64,000 nt of DNA from Tribonema minus (taxonomy: Eukaryota; Sar; Xanthophyceae; Tribonematales; Tribonemataceae). Below are positions 38,618 to 48,275 of this stretch, in pieces. Location: the NCBI GenBank assembly GCA_017506865.1, contig JAFCMP010000445.1, positions 992,001 to 1,056,000 of the forward strand, written 5' to 3'. Each line of letters begins with the position of its first letter. Position 1 is the first letter of the stretch. A program made the position numbers and the translations under genes. Under the pieces are notes generated by a model. It worked only from the letters and a program-made list of their open reading frames with translations. It did not search any database and was not told where the DNA came from.

Positions 38618-39952
38618 TCATTCTGGGCAGCCGTTGGCTCGTGCCCACTGCAGCACGTCGAGGTGCCCACTCTGCGCTGCGTATGAGCACGTGTGTGCGT
38701 CCCACGGACAGCCCTGGCCGCGCGCCCACCGCAGCACGTCGAGGTGCCCGTGACACGCCGCCCCTGAGCACGTCTTCGCGTCCCACGGGCAGTCCTGGGC
38801 GCGTGCCCACCGCAGCACGTCGAGGTAGCCACCCCTCGCCGCCTGTGAGCACGTGCGTGCATCCCACGGGCAGCCCTGGGCGCGTGCCCACTGCAGCACG
38901 TCCAGGTAGCCACCCCCCGCCGCCTGTGAGCATGTGCGTGCGCCCCACGGACAGCCCTGGGCGCGCGCCCACTGCAACGCGCCGAGGCGCCCACGGCCGG
39001 CCAGCGCAAAGCATGTATGGGCGTCCCACGGGCAGCCCTCGACGTGCGCCCACCGCAACGCGTCGAGGTGTCCGCTGTTCGCCAGCCCTGAGCACGTGTG
39101 GGCATCCCATGGGCAACCCTCGCCGTGCGCCCACCGCAGCACGTCGAGGTGCCCGCGGTGCGCCAGCCACAAGCACGTCCGGGCATCCCACGGGCAGCCC
39201 TCGGCGTGGGCCCACCGCAGCACGTCGAGGTGCCCACCCGCCGCCAGCAACGAGCACGTGTCGGCATCCCATGCGCAGCCCTCGGCGCGGGCCCACCGCA
39301 GCATGCCGAGGTGCCCGCGCCCCGCCGCCAGTGAGCACGTGCGTGCGTTCCAGGGGCAGCCCTCGGCGTGTGCCCACTGCAGCACGTCGAGGTGCCCCTG
39401 TGCGGCCGCCCGTGAGCACGTCTCTGCCTCCCACGGGCAGCCCTCGGCGCGTGCCCACCGCAGCACGTCGAGGTGCCCGCCCGCCGCCGCCTCCGTGCAC
39501 GTATCTTCGTCCCACGGGCAGCCCTCGGCGTGTGCCCACCGCAGCACGTGGAGGTGCCCGCCCACCGCCGCCATATCACACGTGCGCGCGTCCCACGGGC
39601 AGCCCTCGGCGCGTGCCAACTGCAGCACGTCGAGGTGCCCGCCGCCCGCTGCCGCCGAGCACGTGCTCGCATTCCACGGGCAGCCCTCGGCGTGTGCCCA
39701 CCGCAGCACATCGAGGTGCCCGCCCCTTGCTGCCATCTCGCACGTGCGCGCGGTCCACGGACAGCCGTTGGCGCGTGCCCAGTGCAGCAGCGTTACGGTG
39801 CGGACCATGTCAACAGAGTATGTGCGTGGGGGTGCGCCATCGGTCATGCTGTTGCAAACCTCCATCCAGGTCTTGCTGACGAGCATGACCTGGATACCGT
39901 GGCGAGGCACCAGATGCTCCAGCATGATCATGATCATACCATCAACCTGCAT
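38618..39952 (-). CDS. F-box-like protein with 14 ankyrin-type 27-residue repeats
   Basis: Starts MQVDGMIMIMLEHLVPRHGI, an F-box-like helix pair followed by MLVSKTWMEVCN. Then come fourteen full repeats and one half repeat of 27 residues with consensus LRWARAEGCPWDARTC then S.AA..GHLDV. The repeats are nearly identical at the DNA level (81-bp units), so the array probably grew recently by unequal exchange. Such arrays are common in giant viruses and stramenopiles; with an F-box they would recruit targets to ubiquitin ligases. An upstream acceptor-like TTTCGTGATGCAG means an earlier exon cannot be excluded. Long frames on the opposite strand are only shadows. Confidence 0.7.
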   Translation of the reverse strand: MQVDGMIMIMLEHLVPRHGIQVMLVSKTWMEVCNSMTDGAPPRTYSVDMVRTVTLLHWARANGCPWTARTCEMAARGGHLDVLRWAHAEGCPWNASTCSAAAGGGHLDVLQLARAEGCPWDARTCDMAAVGGHLHVLRWAHAEGCPWDEDTCTEAAAGGHLDVLRWARAEGCPWEAETCSRAAAQGHLDVLQWAHAEGCPWNARTCSLAAGRGHLGMLRWARAEGCAWDADTCSLLAAGGHLDVLRWAHAEGCPWDARTCLWLAHRGHLDVLRWAHGEGCPWDAHTCSGLANSGHLDALRWAHVEGCPWDAHTCFALAGRGRLGALQWARAQGCPWGARTCSQAAGGGYLDVLQWARAQGCPWDARTCSQAARGGYLDVLRWARAQDCPWDAKTCSGAACHGHLDVLRWARGQGCPWDAHTCSYAAQSGHLDVLQWARANGCPE

Positions 39953-40575
39953 CACGAAAGAAGACAGAAGGCAAACATGGATTAAATTTTGAGAAAATGG
40001 CAAACTCAACAGCTGCGCAAGTTGCCCTGTCGGTGGTGTGAGCCATGAGAGCTATTCTGCGGTAGGCAGCAGCAAATCCATGTTCTATGCATGGAGCAGA
40101 TTGTGCAGCTGCACTGCCTGTGTGTGCTGCAGTTATTTGCCTCTCCCACAGCTCTGCGACTTGCTTCCTCATATCTAGACCTCTCCTCTACCCCTCTGCA
40201 ACTACATCCTGCTCCTCTGGGCTTCATCCTGGCTATTCTACAACTCATTCATATCATAGAACTCTTCCTGATTATCATCTCTCACCCGTTTGTATAAGCC
40301 TGTGATACCCCTCCACTCACCTCTATAGCTGCCTGCGCTGCGTTCTCCATCTTGACCTGCGCTTCTGCACAACTCTGTGATGACTGCGGTTTGGCTGACA
40401 TCAACGTTCTGAGATTTCAAGTTCAGTGTACTCTGCACCGGAGTACAGGTGAACTCAGAATTCTACAACGATTCGATAACTCGTAGGTACGGCGCGCGAT
40501 CAGTCGCGAAATACACGAGATGAAGCAATAACGACTCTGCGAATAATTATATGTTTAGGCTTGTCAACCGCCGAC
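39953..40575. other. Spacer, no gene seen
   Basis: Short frames only, none with convincing composition. ATAATTATATGTTTAGG at 40543-40559 lies just before the next gene and may be its promoter. Confidence 0.4.
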
Positions 40576-41361
40576 ATGCACAATCGCTGGATCACATTTC
40601 TCATGCACAACGGAGGAAGAGGGCTCACCATGAGAGAGCTGCGACGGGCTTACCGTGTCGAGAGCTGTGCGGACCCTAATTACGTGGACAACAAGAGGCG
40701 TTGTCGCAATCAGAGCACGGCGCCATCAAAGGCAAAGGCGAAGCGAGCAGTTGTGAAGGTGAAGCCGGTTCCGGTAAAGGCTGTGAAGGCACCAGCGAAG
40801 CCGAAGGCACACAAGGCACCCGCAGCGCAGAAGGCACACAAGGCGCCGGCAGCACAGAAAGCACCGGCAGTGCAGAAGGCACACAAGGCGCCGGCAGCGC
40901 AGAAGGCACAGGCACCTGAGATATCGATCGAACGACGCGGCCATAGACTCATCATCGAATGCGACGAGGGCAACGTGTACGACGCGCTGAACGCCTCCGC
41001 CACTCTGAGCTTTGCGCGAGCGCACCCCTTCATCAACGGGGATTTCAAGGTGACCGGCCGCAAGATCAACATGTCCATCAAGGGACACACAGTCGCGAGC
41101 GGCGCTTCAGCCCTGCCTTGGGCACAGATCATGTGCGAAACCGTGTCGCCGGTCATCAAGGCGTCACCGTGTCGAGTGGGAAGCACTAACAAGGTGTTCT
41201 TCAAAAAGGCAAACGACCTCGGCGACTTGATCGCGCAGATCTCGCGAGGCGGCGTTTCCCGGGGAGATGTGACATCGCTCTTCGAACACCTTCATCGAAT
41301 CCTCGGCGCGAATTACTACAATGACAATCGGGATGTACACGTGTTGCACTTCAAAACATGA
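40576..41361 (+). CDS. Basic protein with H1-like KAPAAQKAHK repeats, 261 aa
   Basis: Starts MHNRWITFLMHNGGRGLTMR; residues 1-35 look like a small helix-loop-helix DNA-binding unit (LTMRELRRAYRVE). Residues 50-120 are Lys/Ala/Pro-rich, with KAHKAPAAQ repeated four times, like the tail of linker histones. The C-terminal 140 residues form a mixed domain (LIIECDEGNVYDALNASATL, GDFKVTGRKINMSIKGH). Part of that domain recurs in the protein at 38198. It is probably a DNA-compacting or chromatin-associated viral protein, an inference from composition. Confidence 0.55.
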   Translation: MHNRWITFLMHNGGRGLTMRELRRAYRVESCADPNYVDNKRRCRNQSTAPSKAKAKRAVVKVKPVPVKAVKAPAKPKAHKAPAAQKAHKAPAAQKAPAVQKAHKAPAAQKAQAPEISIERRGHRLIIECDEGNVYDALNASATLSFARAHPFINGDFKVTGRKINMSIKGHTVASGASALPWAQIMCETVSPVIKASPCRVGSTNKVFFKKANDLGDLIAQISRGGVSRGDVTSLFEHLHRILGANYYNDNRDVHVLHFKT

Positions 41362-41463
41362 CCCGCGTGCAAATGAAACACAAAAACACACTGCATAACA
41401 GAACGGAACGCTTTTCTTTTTTCATTCTTGCATTTTGTCATTGTTGCATTTGCGGGGCACAGC

Positions 41464-42845
41464 TCACGGCATCGACCGAATGTAGCGCCACCCCAAGTCT
41501 GCGCAGATCAATTTCCAGACTTGGTCCTGCGAGAAAGAAGAAACAGAAGGAGATCAGTTAGCGAGTGTACAAGTAGGGGAGGCAATGGCATTGACATCGG
41601 TCATGGCACATGACGCACCTGAAACTGGATCTTTTCCTTACTCTTCAGCAGCTTGAACGCCGCCGCGATCTCGTCGTACCCGAGCAACAGCGCGCACTGT
41701 TTGAGCACGTAGCTGTAGCTGCATGAAGACAATGAGGAGCAGGAAAGTCAGATTTACGGATACAGGGAAAGTGCACAAATGAACACTGCGGCGGCGCGAT
41801 CGATGAGCACAGCGGTGACGCACCTGAGCATGTTCCGTCTTTCCTTCGGTTTGTTCCGTTCGAACGAAGTCTGGAGCATGGCAAACATAGTCACCAGATC
41901 GTTCTCCTGTGTCTCGCTGAGCGACGGCGGCTGATTGCCGGTGATCAGCGTCCAGATCCGCGTCGAGTGATTGTAAAGCGCGCTGAGCGACAGCCGCTTG
42001 AGGATGATTCTGACCTCATCCTGCGACACGTCCTTAAACGAAGCGTCGTCGTACACTCGCTTCCTCAGCTCCGTCCTTATCGACTCGAGTACGTCGTCCT
42101 CGATGAGAGTCGTCTCCCTCGCAGAAAACCGCTTGAGGTGGTCCCTGCGACAAAAGCAAAAGAAGGGAAGAGGGTCTGTTACCCGATGCAGAGGTTAAGG
42201 GCAAGCACTGCAACACAGCCAATTAACTTCAGTCTCAGGGCGCAGAGAGTGAGGGCAAGCCGAAGCAGCAGGTTGTGAGCTCTCGCGTACCTGAAATGAT
42301 TTGATCGTTCTGTTGAGGGAGGAAAAACAGACAAAGACAGAGATTTATCACAATTAGAAGTGATGAGAAGGTGAATACAACATGATCTCAGACATGACAT
42401 GGTTTCTCAGCACGTCCGACATACACCGCAGTAGCAGTAACAATCCGCAAGCAGTTTCATACTCAATATATAGGTAGGCTGTGTGGAGCGACGTCCCCTC
42501 GCGGAAGGACGCGTCGATGACATTGTACATGTCGCTCTCGCCACATCGAGCGCACACCGCCGTTGCCTGCCTCGTGTCGATCACACGTGACCTGTTACAC
42601 CCCTCGCAATTGTGCGGGTCAGGCACGTGTTCCTCGCGTCGCTGCAACGCGGCTGCGCTCAGAGCTTTGGCTGGCGTGCTGACGTTGACAAAGGCGGTGA
42701 TGCTGGTGACCGGCATGTCGACGAGCCGCATGCGTTTAGCAAACCGTGCAGACGGCAGCGCGGCATCGTGCACCTCCCAAGCGTCTTCTAGTACGAGCTG
42801 AAATGCGAGGTTGACCGGAGAGCAGCGCGGCGAAGGCACAGCCAT
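41464..42845 (-). CDS. VLTF3-type late transcription factor, intron-containing
   Basis: The N-terminal exon (from 42845) carries a zinc ribbon (CEGC...CARCGESDMYN). Downstream pieces contain DHLKRFSARETTLIEDDVLE, then MFAMLQTSFERNKPKERRNM, then FKLLKSKEKIQFQ and VWKLICADLGWRYI. That order is the signature of the poxvirus-type late transcription factor 3 shared by giant viruses. The pieces are divided by stretches with canonical borders (GTGCGT...CATGCAG, GTGCGT...CTCGCAG), so it was spliced. One exon may be as small as 19 bp. The gene appears partly eroded (about one or two breaks). It marks the region as Nucleocytoviricota. AAAAAATGTAT precedes the start. Confidence 0.7.
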
Positions 42846-43639
42846 TCTTGTGTGTGTTTACCGGGGAGTGATACATTTTTTCAGTCAACCAAAATTGCAC
42901 GGCGCATTCTGTTAAATTGGGAAGAACATCCTGACAAACACGAGTGTGGCATTCAAATCGAAAAAGATCGCATTTTACAACTTTGCGATCAGCACAAACA
43001 TCCCGACCGCCTTCGAAGCGTACAATCATTTCTTATCGCCCGAGACTCTCAGCGCTGAACTTTCTTTTTGTCCGAACACGTGCGCGCCATGATCTATGAG
43101 CTGTACACATTGTGCCATGTGGGTTATCGAGGAGACGAGTGATCAAGTCTGAAGATACCATTTCGGCACTCAATCGGTACAGATTGCATAATATTGTATC
43201 TGACGTTACCAATACTGAGACGAGAGAGATGAGACTCTCAAAACTAGCTGATGTCCTCGCCATACCATGTTTCGCGACGTCTGCAGCTGCGATGTACATG
43301 TGCCCCGACTCGCAATACACGAGAGAGCTCGTCATCCTCTTTCTCCTCACCGGTTTAATAGTTGATGTCATCCTGGTGACGTGTGATCTCTAGCGTTCAC
43401 TTCTTCGCTGAGATGAAATGCGGAGAATCGCCCTCACGCTTCAAGTAAACGAGGAAGCTTACGGCGGAATGTTACTCCATTTCGATATCAACGAGAACGG
43501 TGTAATCGATGCTGCGAATCGCTGAGTTTGCGACCCTGGACGGGATATCAGAATGCAAGCTGGCGCTGTTAAACATGCGCCGCCACTGGCGTCGACATAT
43601 CCGACATTAACAACAAAGAAAATATTTTCAATAACTCAA
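42846..43639 (+). other. Region of fragments; possible 35-aa EF-hand-like frame
   Basis: No complete gene. The plus frame 43418-43525 (MRRIALTLQVNEEAYGGMLL) ends with FDINENGVIDAAN, which fits an EF-hand loop (D-x-N-x-N-G-x-I-D). Earlier frames (about 43000-43390) have partly normal composition on both strands but no recognisable motif. AAGAAAATATTTTCAATAAC at 43616-43635 is the likely promoter of the histone fusion. Confidence 0.3.
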
Positions 43640-44950
43640 ATGCCGCCGCGACGTGCGCCGCGAACGCTACCAAAGAGACACGGGAAAAAGTTGCGTGACA
43701 ACATACAGGGCATCACAAAGCCCGCCATTCGCCGCCTCTGTCGCCGCGGTGGAGTGAAGCGCATCAGCGGCCTGATATACGAGGAGGCCCGTGGCGTCCT
43801 GAAGGTATTCCTGGAGAACGTCGTCTGCGACGCCGTCACGTACACCGAGCACGCCAAGCGCAAGACGGTGACCTCCCTCGACGTGGTTCTGGCGCTCAAA
43901 CGGCAGGGGCGACCCATTTACGGATTCGGTGAAGCTCCGACACAAAAACGAGTCGCGCCACGCAAGCGCGTCGCGCAGCGTGCGCCGTTGCCGCCGCTGC
44001 CCCCTCTGCCACCTCCGCCCCCGCCGCCGCCTCCAGCAGCTCCCCCCACACCCGGCTCTCTGCGCTCCGGGGCGCGAGACGCTCTGCGGGCGGGCGACCT
44101 CCCGGCGGCGCTGGTGTTGACGCGGCCGCGTATCAGGCGCGCGTCGGAAGCGACGAGCGTGGCGCACACCAACAAGTGGACCTTCATGTACAAGGCGCTC
44201 AGACATATTTTTACGATACACGGCTTCCCTCTGCCCGAAGGCAGAGTTTTCATGCTCATGGTCAAACAGGGAGGCGGCTCGCCGCCCACGTGCAGACTGA
44301 AGTCGACGACGCCCGACGGTCACACCGGCCTCTCGCAACTGGACGAGTTGCTGACTCGTCTCGTAACCGCGCAGAGTTGGATGCTGGTGTCGCTGACCAT
44401 GATCAACAGAGGTGACAACTCGGGACACGCGAACATGATGGTACTGGACGGGCGATCGAAGACCGCCATGGTGTACGAGCCGCACGGCGCGGTGCCGCAC
44501 TTCTGTACGCACAACCGCAGCGTCCTGCAGCTGCGCATGCAGCAGCTCGGGTGGACATGCGAAGCGACATCTGTGCGGTACGTGCCCTCTCCCGGCCCGC
44601 AGGTCGTGGAGACGGACGACAAGGTTAGCACAGACGGGTTGGTGCAAACTCCGGGAGGCTTTTGTCAGTCATGGTCCCTCTGGATTGCGCATCTGACCCT
44701 GCTTCGCTGGCGCGATAGAGGAAATCGTCCGATGGTGTTTATCCTGGCTGCGGACGTTCGGGAAAAAATGGAAGCGATCGGCGCCGTCGGCAACGCTCCG
44801 ACATACAATGTGGAGGATGACGATATGAACGAAGAGGAGCGAGAGCTGGACAAGCTGTCGCTGGCGATGAGACGCTTCATTCTCGGCTTCGCGATAAGAC
44901 TCACCAAGCTGATGCATCCGGGATGGGACGGCAGCGCGATCGCACCATGA
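43640..44950 (+). CDS. Histone H4 fused to a cysteine-protease-like domain, 436 aa
   Basis: Residues 1-98 are histone H4: after a short basic tail comes [20 protein letters not shown], then [40 protein letters not shown] and [14 protein letters not shown], close to the eukaryotic protein throughout the fold. Residues 99-140 are a Pro-rich linker ([20 protein letters not shown]). Residues 170-430 form a viral protease-like domain: a histidine in [13 protein letters not shown] (263), [12 protein letters not shown] (280-289) and a cysteine in [14 protein letters not shown] (342), the order H...EPHG...C.SW seen in giant-virus cysteine peptidases. One uninterrupted frame. It may cut chromatin or ubiquitin-like partners. 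Start chosen at the ATG next to the histone tail. Confidence 0.85.
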   Translation: MPPRRAPRTLPKRHGKKLRDNIQGITKPAIRRLCRRGGVKRISGLIYEEARGVLKVFLENVVCDAVTYTEHAKRKTVTSLDVVLALKRQGRPIYGFGEAPTQKRVAPRKRVAQRAPLPPLPPLPPPPPPPPPAAPPTPGSLRSGARDALRAGDLPAALVLTRPRIRRASEATSVAHTNKWTFMYKALRHIFTIHGFPLPEGRVFMLMVKQGGGSPPTCRLKSTTPDGHTGLSQLDELLTRLVTAQSWMLVSLTMINRGDNSGHANMMVLDGRSKTAMVYEPHGAVPHFCTHNRSVLQLRMQQLGWTCEATSVRYVPSPGPQVVETDDKVSTDGLVQTPGGFCQSWSLWIAHLTLLRWRDRGNRPMVFILAADVREKMEAIGAVGNAPTYNVEDDDMNEEERELDKLSLAMRRFILGFAIRLTKLMHPGWDGSAIAP

Positions 44951-44989
44951 AAACGTGATCGCTTGCGCCAGGGTTGGCGCACATCGCGG

Positions 44990-45292
44990 TCACTCCGACT
45001 CCGCCCTCCACGATATTTGTAGCATGACCTCGTTCACAGTCACCTCGAACCCCCGTCCTTCGAGGTTGCGAGCGATGGCTGCACGCAGCATAGATCCGCT
45101 GCACACGCGGATGTCGCCTTGTTGGGTTAGCCTCGGAATGTACGTCACGCGGTCCTCGCAGCCGTCGCCGATGGCGTCGATGATCTTCCTGTCGACCACT
45201 CCGAGATGGTATGCGGTGGCGGCCGCGACGACAGCGGGATCGCGACACGCCGACTCCATCTGCACATTTCGAGCGCCCGCCGCGGTGAGCAT
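44990..45292 (-). CDS. Hypothetical protein, 100 aa
   Basis: Starts MLTAAGARNVQMESACRDPA. It is a small alpha/beta protein (VVAAATAYHLGVVDRKIIDA, MLRAAIARNLEGRGFEVTVN). AAAAAAATGTTGCTG at 45299-45314, on the minus strand, is a copy of the recurring motif directly before the start. Family not recognised. Confidence 0.55.
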   Translation of the reverse strand: MLTAAGARNVQMESACRDPAVVAAATAYHLGVVDRKIIDAIGDGCEDRVTYIPRLTQQGDIRVCSGSMLRAAIARNLEGRGFEVTVNEVMLQISWRAESE

Positions 45293-45351
45293 TTGACGCT
45301 CAGCAACATTTTTTTTTCAAGCTGATGGCGACGATATCGGCACACACCACG

Positions 45352-46098
45352 TCAAAAATAAACGAAATCATCGCTCAACGCCATGCAATGTTGAACGCTG
45401 GAGCATGGATCCGTACCGGCCCTCGGGTACGTTCCGCCACACTTGGTCAGTATGACGCCGGCCTCGCTGGCAGAGAACGTGGGACACACACAGTCGGCGG
45501 TGCTGTCTCCGCGCACCAACAACTGAAAGTGCGTGTTGCCACCCGTGGTTAGGAAGAAAACCCACACGGGATTGTTCGGAGAGTAGCTGACGGTTACGAC
45601 GTTGTACACCTGTAGACGGGAATTGGACTCTCTTCGCTTGTCCATCGTCTCGCCGATGACGGCCGCGTTCACACACAGCGACATGCAGTACAAGCCGACG
45701 TCAAACGACTCCAAGTATCGCGAGCGTTTCACGTTTGCCACGTAGAATGACTTCTGCACAGGTAGTATGCTGTTGCAGTTGTGAGTGACCTGATCGCCGA
45801 GCTGTTTGCGGATATCAGCCGGAGTGAAGACTTCGTCGGTGATCGACCAACGCAAAACGGCAAGGCAGTAAGCGCCGCAGTGCCCGTCGGGAATGACGTC
45901 GAGTCGCTTGAACGTATCACCGACCATTCTCTTCACGCCGACAGGCACCGCTTTCACGAGCGCCACGGCGCCTACGGGCTTCGCCGCTCGCATCTTGAAG
46001 GATGCGCCGAAGTTGCACGGCGGGCAGTCGACGAACGATCGCTTCGCAGCAGCGCTAGCACCGGCGCCGACTCGCTTCCTCTTTGCGGACGCAACCAT
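45352..46098 (-). CDS. OTU-type cysteine protease, 248 aa
   Basis: A basic start (MVASAKRKRVGAGASAAAKR) that looks like a nuclear signal. The OTU nucleophile block is FKRLDVIPDGHCGAYCLAVL (D71, C74), followed by helices (TPADIRKQLGDQVTHN), then VYNVVTVSYSPNNPVWVFFL and the late histidine in GGNTHFQLLV (H190). The order matches the OTU fold and the larger three-exon protein at 22641. It would remove ubiquitin or similar tags from host or viral proteins. Divergent from the fibre gene at 46184. Confidence 0.7.
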   Translation of the reverse strand: MVASAKRKRVGAGASAAAKRSFVDCPPCNFGASFKMRAAKPVGAVALVKAVPVGVKRMVGDTFKRLDVIPDGHCGAYCLAVLRWSITDEVFTPADIRKQLGDQVTHNCNSILPVQKSFYVANVKRSRYLESFDVGLYCMSLCVNAAVIGETMDKRRESNSRLQVYNVVTVSYSPNNPVWVFFLTTGGNTHFQLLVRGDSTADCVCPTFSASEAGVILTKCGGTYPRAGTDPCSSVQHCMALSDDFVYF

Positions 46099-46183
46099 GA
46101 TTTGCTCAATAACACGACACGAAGAAAAAAATGCTCTTCACGTGCAAACTTATATTCTCAATCATCATCGAAAGAGTCGTCTG

Positions 46184-47926
46184 ATGCCTTCTCCCGAACT
46201 GTTCACGTACACGAGTTTCGGCAGGAGAAAGACCACAGACAGCGCCACGATTTTGTCCTTCCTGCGCAATACACTGCCCTCTGCCGGTGCAGTCCGCTGC
46301 AATCCCGACTTTTCCATCTCCGCAGACTTTCCAGCGGCTCTGAGCACGAGACAGCGCACCACCCTCGCAGCGCTGATCACAGATTTCTATGAGCCTTCAG
46401 CCGGCACAGAGTGGACCGACGACTCTCTGGCCCTCGCGGGCGCGCTGAGCGTGACGGGCGCCTCGGCTCTATCCTCCGTGACTGCAACATCTCTGGGCGT
46501 AGCCGGGACGACGACTCTCGCCGCGCTGATCGCCGGAGCTACGACGGTGACCACGCTCTCCGCAGGAGTCACGAGCTTGGGGGCGGTCAACGCTGGCGCG
46601 ACGACACTGACCACGTTGACTGCGGGACCGTCACACGTGGCGGCGTTGACCGCCGCAGCGACGACGGCGACAAGCCTGTCTGTCTCCGGCGCCAGCGCGT
46701 TGACGACGTTGAGCGTCTCGGGAGCTGCGACGATGGCCGCGGTTACGACGGGAGCTGTCGCCGCGGCGAGTCTCACAGTGGCCGGGAGTTCCACCCTCGC
46801 CATCCTCAACGCCGCAGCCACGACGGTTACGACTCTGAGCGCGGGGGTGACCAGCGTCGGGGCGCTCACAGCAGGCCCGACGACGGTTTCCACTCTGGAC
46901 GCCGGCGCAACTCACGTGGCCGCGCTGACGGCTGCCGCCACCACTGCTACCTCACTGTCCGTCTCGGGGGCGACGACGCTAGCAGGAACTTCGGTATCGA
47001 CGTTCAACGCCACAGGAGCCTCCAATGTCGCGGGGTTGACCGCCGGGGCGGTAACAGCAGCGACGCTGACGGTGGCAGGAGGCACGGCGCTCGCAGCGCT
47101 CACCGCCACCACATTGACTGCGGGGGTGACGAGTGTGGGCGCGCTGAACGCGGGGGCGACCGTGGTCACCACCCTGGATGCGGGAGCGACGCACGTGGCC
47201 GCGCTGACCACAGCTGCGATCACAGCCGCTTCACTCTCCGTATCGGGGGCGACCGCATTGTCGACGACATCGGTCGCAACGCTGAACGCGACGGGAGCGG
47301 CCACGTTGAACGCAGTGACAGCGGGTGCTGTGGCCGCCACGAGCATGACCGTCGCCGGCGCGACAGTCATCGCAGCACTTAACGCGACGGAAACGTCTGT
47401 GACCACGCTTTCTGCGGGCGTGACGACACTCGGCGCACTGACCGCCGGTGCGACAACTGTGGCTGCATTGACGGCGGCGGCGGTGAACGCGACAACATTG
47501 ACAGTGAGCGGCGCGATGACAGCCGCCAGCGGCGCCTTCTCGGGGGCATTGAGCAAGGGCACCGGCTCATTCGTGATCCCACATCCAGACCCGAAGAAGA
47601 GGGATGCGGGGATGAAATTGAAACATTGTTACGTTGAAAGTCCGACCAGGGGCGACAACTTGTATCGATTTTGTGTTGTGACTACAGGCCTCAGCGCCGT
47701 CATCGCACTGCCCGAGTACTTTTCGTACCTCAACGAAGATGTCCAAGCGTGGGTGAGCCCAGTGGATGTGCTGGGGATCGGAAGGTGCGAGGTGTGTTCC
47801 GACTTGATGAAAGCAATCGTGAGCACCTCGATCGATGGAACATACAATGTGTTAATCATTGGCACACGTAAGGACGAGCTGGCATGTGACCACTTCGATC
47901 GCAAAGGAGGGGTCGAGTTTGTGTGA
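46184..47926 (+). CDS. Long repetitive fibre-like virion protein, 580 aa
   Basis: The N-terminal 85 residues are a head (MPSPELFTYTSFGRRKTTDS). From about residue 83 to 450 the protein is built of repeats of about ten residues, for example TTLSAGVTSLGALNAGATTV, rich in Ala/Thr/Ser/Val/Gly, which should form a beta-helical shaft. The C-terminal 130 residues begin GSFVIPHPDPKKRDAG and contain KLKHCYVESPTRGDNLYRF, close to the S74-like chaperone/foot domain of phage and algal-virus fibres (IPHP...K.L.H..VE.P). It probably projects from the particle and binds host cells. Confidence 0.7.
   Translation: MPSPELFTYTSFGRRKTTDSATILSFLRNTLPSAGAVRCNPDFSISADFPAALSTRQRTTLAALITDFYEPSAGTEWTDDSLALAGALSVTGASALSSVTATSLGVAGTTTLAALIAGATTVTTLSAGVTSLGAVNAGATTLTTLTAGPSHVAALTAAATTATSLSVSGASALTTLSVSGAATMAAVTTGAVAAASLTVAGSSTLAILNAAATTVTTLSAGVTSVGALTAGPTTVSTLDAGATHVAALTAAATTATSLSVSGATTLAGTSVSTFNATGASNVAGLTAGAVTAATLTVAGGTALAALTATTLTAGVTSVGALNAGATVVTTLDAGATHVAALTTAAITAASLSVSGATALSTTSVATLNATGAATLNAVTAGAVAATSMTVAGATVIAALNATETSVTTLSAGVTTLGALTAGATTVAALTAAAVNATTLTVSGAMTAASGAFSGALSKGTGSFVIPHPDPKKRDAGMKLKHCYVESPTRGDNLYRFCVVTTGLSAVIALPEYFSYLNEDVQAWVSPVDVLGIGRCEVCSDLMKAIVSTSIDGTYNVLIIGTRKDELACDHFDRKGGVEFV
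46430..47540 (+). repeat. Coding repeat array of the fibre shaft
   Basis: Units of about 30 or 60 bases encoding TTLSAGVTSLGAL- and VSGATALTTLS-like stretches, with GC-rich, shuffled order. Larger blocks (for example 46640-46760 and 46910-47010) repeat with few changes, a sign of recombination within the array. Confidence 0.6.
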
Positions 47927-47927
47927 A

Positions 47928-48275
47928 CTACAGCGAGTCCGCGCCGTCGTCCGCGGTGGCGTTCGAGAACGCTGAAGCGGCGAGGTTGGAGTAAATCATG
48001 GCGAACGCGTCGACGGCCGAGTTGCGGGCAGGGACGGTGATCATCTTCTTCTGAAGGGGAGCGAACCCGGCGTCCTTGCATGCCTTGCTGGCGTAGACAT
48101 ATACCATTATGTTCGCGGCGAACGTCCTGTGTCCTGCCGAGTCGAATGTATAAGAGAACTCCAACGGCTGGGGTTGAGCCGGGAAAGGAGGGGCGGCAGA
48201 CGTGAGGGAGATGTAACAGTTCGACATGCGCACGCCGCTCTCCAAAACCATTTCGTCGAGGTTGACGATACCCAT
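47928..48275 (-). CDS. Hypothetical protein, 115 aa
   Basis: Starts MGIVNLDEMVLESGVRMSNC; an ATG seven codons earlier is next to GATAAAATGTA at 48298-48307, so 48296 is the other possible start. The product is beta-rich (NCYISLTSAAPPFPAQPQPL, FSYTFDSAGHRTFAANIMVY). It stops one base after the stop of the fibre gene, on the other strand. It may be a virion part. Family not recognised. Confidence 0.5.
   Translation of the reverse strand: MGIVNLDEMVLESGVRMSNCYISLTSAAPPFPAQPQPLEFSYTFDSAGHRTFAANIMVYVYASKACKDAGFAPLQKKMITVPARNSAVDAFAMIYSNLAASAFSNATADDGADSL

Noticed and set aside
38503-39879. A 458-residue plus-strand frame with GSPRRVPTAARRGA-like repeats
   Set aside because: It is the shadow of the ankyrin-type repeat gene on the minus strand; repeats on one strand make open frames on both.
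46411-47382. A 323-residue Arg/Gly-rich frame within the fibre gene
   Set aside because: Shadow of the fibre repeats in another plus-strand frame.
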